A stretch of DNA of 64,000 bases from assembly GCF_022662375.1 (NCBI RefSeq), contig NZ_JAKNQL010000010.1, forward strand, positions 1-64,000, in the 5' to 3' direction. A program made the position numbers and the translations under genes. This DNA comes from Pseudomonas sp. CROZ-RG-20F-R04-15 (GTDB lineage: Bacteria > Pseudomonadota > Gammaproteobacteria > Pseudomonadales > Pseudomonadaceae). Shown here piece by piece: positions 61,273-64,000 of the stretch (its first letter is position 1; every line of letters begins with the position of its first letter). Under the pieces are notes generated by a model, which was not told the DNA's origin, did no database searches, and was given only the letters and a program-made list of their open reading frames with translations.

Positions 61273-62817
61273 ATGCAGCAACTCAATCCTTCCGAAATAA
61301 GTGAAATTATCAAGGGCCGCATCGACAAGCTCGATGTGACCTCCCAAGCCCGTAACGAAGGCACTGTCGTCAGCGTATCTGACGGCATCGTGCGGATTCA
61401 CGGTCTGGCCGACGTAATGTACGGCGAGATGATCGAGTTTCCGGGCGGCGTCTACGGTATGGCCCTCAACCTGGAGCAAGACTCCGTAGGTGCCGTTGTA
61501 CTGGGCGCTTACCAGTCTCTGGCTGAAGGCATGAGCGCCAAGTGCACCGGCCGCATCCTCGAAGTTCCGGTTGGTAAGGAACTGCTGGGTCGCGTAGTCG
61601 ACGCACTGGGTAACCCTGTTGACGGCAAAGGTCCACTGGGCAACACCGAGACCGACGCGGTCGAGAAAGTTGCTCCAGGCGTGATCTGGCGTAAGTCGGT
61701 AGACCAGCCTGTACAGACTGGCTACAAGGCTGTCGATGCCATGATTCCTGTCGGCCGTGGCCAGCGTGAGCTGATCATCGGTGACCGTCAGATCGGTAAA
61801 ACCGCTCTGGCGATCGACGCGATCATCAACCAGAAAGACAGCGGCATTTTCTGCGTCTACGTAGCTATCGGTCAGAAACAATCGACCATCGCCAACGTGG
61901 TTCGCAAGCTGGAAGAAAACGGCGCCCTGGCCAACACGATCATCGTGGCTGCCAGTGCTTCGGAATCTCCTGCGCTGCAATTCCTGGCACCGTACTCCGG
62001 TTGCACCATGGGTGAATTCTTCCGCGACCGCGGTGAAGACGCGCTGATCGTTTATGACGATCTGTCCAAGCAAGCAGTGGCTTACCGCCAGATTTCCCTG
62101 CTGCTGCGCCGTCCACCAGGCCGTGAAGCTTACCCAGGCGACGTGTTCTATCTCCACTCCCGTCTGCTGGAGCGCGCATCCCGCGTTTCGGAAGAATACG
62201 TAGAGAAGTTCACCAACGGCGCAGTGACCGGCAAAACCGGTTCCCTGACCGCACTGCCGATCATCGAAACCCAGGCTGGCGACGTTTCCGCGTTCGTTCC
62301 GACCAACGTGATTTCCATCACCGACGGTCAGATCTTCCTGGAATCGGCCATGTTCAACTCGGGCATCCGCCCTGCAGTGAACGCCGGTGTTTCGGTATCC
62401 CGTGTGGGTGGTGCCGCTCAGACCAAGATCATCAAGAAGCTCTCCGGTGGTATCCGTACCGCTCTGGCTCAGTACCGTGAACTGGCGGCATTCGCCCAGT
62501 TCGCTTCTGACCTGGACGAAGCGACCCGTAAGCAACTTGAGCATGGTCAGCGCGTTACCGAGCTGATGAAGCAGAAGCAATACGCACCAATGTCGATCGC
62601 TGACATGGCGCTGTCGCTGTATGCCGCTGAGCGTGGGTTCCTGACTGACATTGAAATCGCCAAGATCGGCAGCTTCGAACAAGCGCTGATTGCTTTCTTC
62701 AACCGCGATCACGCCGATTTGATGGCCAAGATCAACGTTAAAGGTGACTTCAATGACGAAATCGACGCTGGCATGAAAGCCGGTATCGAGAAGTTCAAGG
62801 CCACCCAAACCTGGTAA
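61273..62817 (+). CDS. atpA: F0F1 ATP synthase subunit alpha
   Basis: A 514-residue F1 subunit holding the non-catalytic nucleotide site. Walker A is GDRQIGKTAL; the ATPase alpha/beta signature PAVNAGVSVSRVG is present. It is complete and is followed by a hairpin before atpG. Confidence 0.98.
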   Translation: MQQLNPSEISEIIKGRIDKLDVTSQARNEGTVVSVSDGIVRIHGLADVMYGEMIEFPGGVYGMALNLEQDSVGAVVLGAYQSLAEGMSAKCTGRILEVPVGKELLGRVVDALGNPVDGKGPLGNTETDAVEKVAPGVIWRKSVDQPVQTGYKAVDAMIPVGRGQRELIIGDRQIGKTALAIDAIINQKDSGIFCVYVAIGQKQSTIANVVRKLEENGALANTIIVAASASESPALQFLAPYSGCTMGEFFRDRGEDALIVYDDLSKQAVAYRQISLLLRRPPGREAYPGDVFYLHSRLLERASRVSEEYVEKFTNGAVTGKTGSLTALPIIETQAGDVSAFVPTNVISITDGQIFLESAMFNSGIRPAVNAGVSVSRVGGAAQTKIIKKLSGGIRTALAQYRELAAFAQFASDLDEATRKQLEHGQRVTELMKQKQYAPMSIADMALSLYAAERGFLTDIEIAKIGSFEQALIAFFNRDHADLMAKINVKGDFNDEIDAGMKAGIEKFKATQTW

Positions 62818-62822
62818 GCCGC

Positions 62823-62846
62823 AGCGGGAGCCGCGAGGCTCCCGCT
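62823..62846 (+). terminator. GC-rich hairpin in the atpA-atpG gap
   Basis: AGCGGGAGCC and GGCTCCCGCT pair perfectly around GCGA, right after the atpA stop. There is no T-tract, so like the atpB-atpE hairpin it may be an mRNA-processing or stabilising element. Confidence 0.65.
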
Positions 62847-62867
62847 TGCTAACCTGATAGGTGTTAC

Positions 62868-63728
62868 ATGGCAGGCGCAAAAGAGATTCGCAGTAAGATT
62901 GCGAGCATCAAAAGCACGCAAAAGATTACCAGCGCCATGGAAAAAGTGGCGGTCAGCAAAATGCGCAAGGCACAAATGCGCATGGCTGCTAGCCGTCCTT
63001 ATGCGGAGCGTATCCGCCAGGTTATTGGGCATCTGGCCAACGCCAACCCGGAATACCGCCACCCGTTCATGATCGACCGCGAAATCAAGCGCGTTGGTTA
63101 TGTCGTAGTGAGCAGTGACCGTGGTCTGTGCGGCGGCTTGAATACCAACCTGTTCAAGGCCCTGGTCAAGGACATGGCGGTAAACCGCGAAAACGGCGTC
63201 GAGATTGATCTGTGTGTTGTTGGTAGCAAGGGTGCGGCCTTTTTCCGCAACTTCGGCGGTAACGTCGTTGCAGCTATCAGCCACCTGGGTGAAGAGCCGT
63301 CGATCAATGATCTGATCGGCAGCGTCAAGGTGATGCTGGATGCCTACCTGGACGGCCGTATTGACCGCCTGTCCGTGGTGTCCAACAAGTTCATCAACAC
63401 CATGACGCAACAGCCTACCGTGGAGCAGTTGATTCCACTGGTGGCCACCCCGGATCAGGATCTCAAGCACCACTGGGACTATCTCTACGAACCGGATGCC
63501 AAAGAGCTGCTTGACGGCTTGATGGTCCGCTACGTTGAGTCGCAGGTCTACCAGGCGGTGGTCGAGAACAACGCGGCTGAACAAGCTGCGCGGATGATCG
63601 CGATGAAGAACGCTACCGACAACGCCGGTGATTTGATCAGCGATTTGCAGCTGATCTACAACAAGGCGCGTCAGGCTGCGATCACCCAAGAGATCTCGGA
63701 AATCGTCGGCGGCGCTGCCGCGGTTTAA
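62868..63728 (+). CDS. atpG: F0F1 ATP synthase subunit gamma
   Basis: A 286-residue central rotor shaft. N-terminal MAGAKEIRSKIASIKSTQKI and C-terminal MKNATDNAGDLISDLQLIYNKARQAAITQEISEIVGGA are the paired coiled-coil helices; SSDRGLCGGLN is the conserved middle motif. Complete. Confidence 0.97.
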   Translation: MAGAKEIRSKIASIKSTQKITSAMEKVAVSKMRKAQMRMAASRPYAERIRQVIGHLANANPEYRHPFMIDREIKRVGYVVVSSDRGLCGGLNTNLFKALVKDMAVNRENGVEIDLCVVGSKGAAFFRNFGGNVVAAISHLGEEPSINDLIGSVKVMLDAYLDGRIDRLSVVSNKFINTMTQQPTVEQLIPLVATPDQDLKHHWDYLYEPDAKELLDGLMVRYVESQVYQAVVENNAAEQAARMIAMKNATDNAGDLISDLQLIYNKARQAAITQEISEIVGGAAAV

Positions 63729-63755
63729 CGGTTCAAATATTCAGAGGATCCAGCT

Positions 63756-64000
63756 ATGAGTAGCGGACGTATCGTTCAAATCATCGGCGCCGTTATCGAC
63801 GTGGAATTTCCACGCGACAGCGTACCGAGCATCTACAACGCTTTGAAAGTCAAAAGCGATGCCGGCACCACTCTGGAAGTTCAGCAGCAGCTGGGCGACG
63901 GCGTGGTTCGTACCATTGCGATGGGTTCCACCGAGGGCTTGAAGCGCGGTCTGGAAGTTACCGACTCTGGCGCAGCCATCTCCGTACCGGTCGGTAAAGC
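63756..64000 (+). CDS. atpD: F0F1 ATP synthase subunit beta, N-terminal part (cut by window edge)
   Basis: The first 81 codons are visible, from MSSGRIVQIIGAVIDVEFPR to SGAAISVPVGK, matching the beta-barrel N-terminal domain of AtpD. The catalytic Walker A lies beyond the edge. GAGG lies about nine bases before the ATG. Confidence 0.97.
   Translation, partial: MSSGRIVQIIGAVIDVEFPRDSVPSIYNALKVKSDAGTTLEVQQQLGDGVVRTIAMGSTEGLKRGLEVTDSGAAISVPVGK

Noticed and set aside
61156..62880. 574-codon minus-strand frame opposite atpA
   Set aside because: Antisense of a highly expressed essential gene with strong codon bias, which leaves long open antisense frames.

Overview
The window is a chromosomal replication-origin region from a fluorescent-group Pseudomonas (Gammaproteobacteria). 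The gene order rnpA-rpmH | oriC | dnaA-dnaN-recF-gyrB, the mnmG-rsmG-parA-parB-atpIBEFHAGD block, the tag/glyQS/gmhB/trkA/rsmB/fmt/def/dprA/tsaC/qor/hemF/aroE block, the base composition and the REP-type palindromes all fit that genus. The exact species cannot be fixed from the sequence alone. No rRNA, tRNA, CRISPR array, transposase or phage gene was seen.

Layout. 1-7.5 kb: accessory metabolism and transport (M16 peptidase, Na/Pi cotransporter-PhoU protein, TerC protein, CitMHS transporter, GFA-fold protein, DOPA-dioxygenase-like protein, NAD(P)-binding protein). 7.5-12.9 kb: a choline-O-sulfate locus (LysR regulator, choline sulfatase, choline-binding protein), then a SulP anion transporter. 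13-15.9 kb: aroE, hemF, qor. 15.9-21 kb: a compact five-gene minus-strand operon of unrecognised function (GNAT/autoinducer-synthase-like protein, haem-oxygenase-like metal oxidase, BtaA-like aminocarboxypropyl transferase, alpha-oxoamine synthase, PaaK-like adenylate-forming ligase). I consider it the best candidate for an undescribed small-molecule or lipid pathway. 21.2-35.1 kb: housekeeping genes tsaC, dprA, LysM protein, def, fmt, rsmB, trkA, TPR and PilZ proteins, lpxL-like, tag, glyQ, glyS, gmhB, plsC-like. 35.3-38.6 kb: a divergent two-component system and a DinD-like gene. 38.8-45 kb: gyrB-recF-dnaN-dnaA on the minus strand. 45-45.5 kb: the dnaA-side origin. 45.5-49.5 kb: rpmH-rnpA-yidD-yidC-mnmE on the plus strand. 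49.5-53.5 kb: a ferric-siderophore receptor with its FecR and ECF sigma factor. 53.5-54.1 kb: a second origin-like region. 54.1-64 kb: mnmG-rsmG-parA-parB and the ATP synthase operon; atpD runs off the edge.

How it fits together. The core encodes replication initiation (DnaA, DnaN, RecF, GyrB), origin segregation (ParA, ParB and a perfect parS inside recF), tRNA U34 modification (MnmE, MnmG), membrane protein insertion (RnpA, YidD, YidC) and ATP synthesis. Two intergenic regions about 8.5 kb apart share a 47-bp module with identical internal spacing (45286-45332 and 53846-53892), each beside DnaA boxes and an A+T-rich stretch, so the origin appears bipartite. The Fur-box-preceded iron-uptake trio lies between the two halves. 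I also found 30 perfect copies of the DnaA-box 9-mer across the window, far above chance, most of them outside the two origins.
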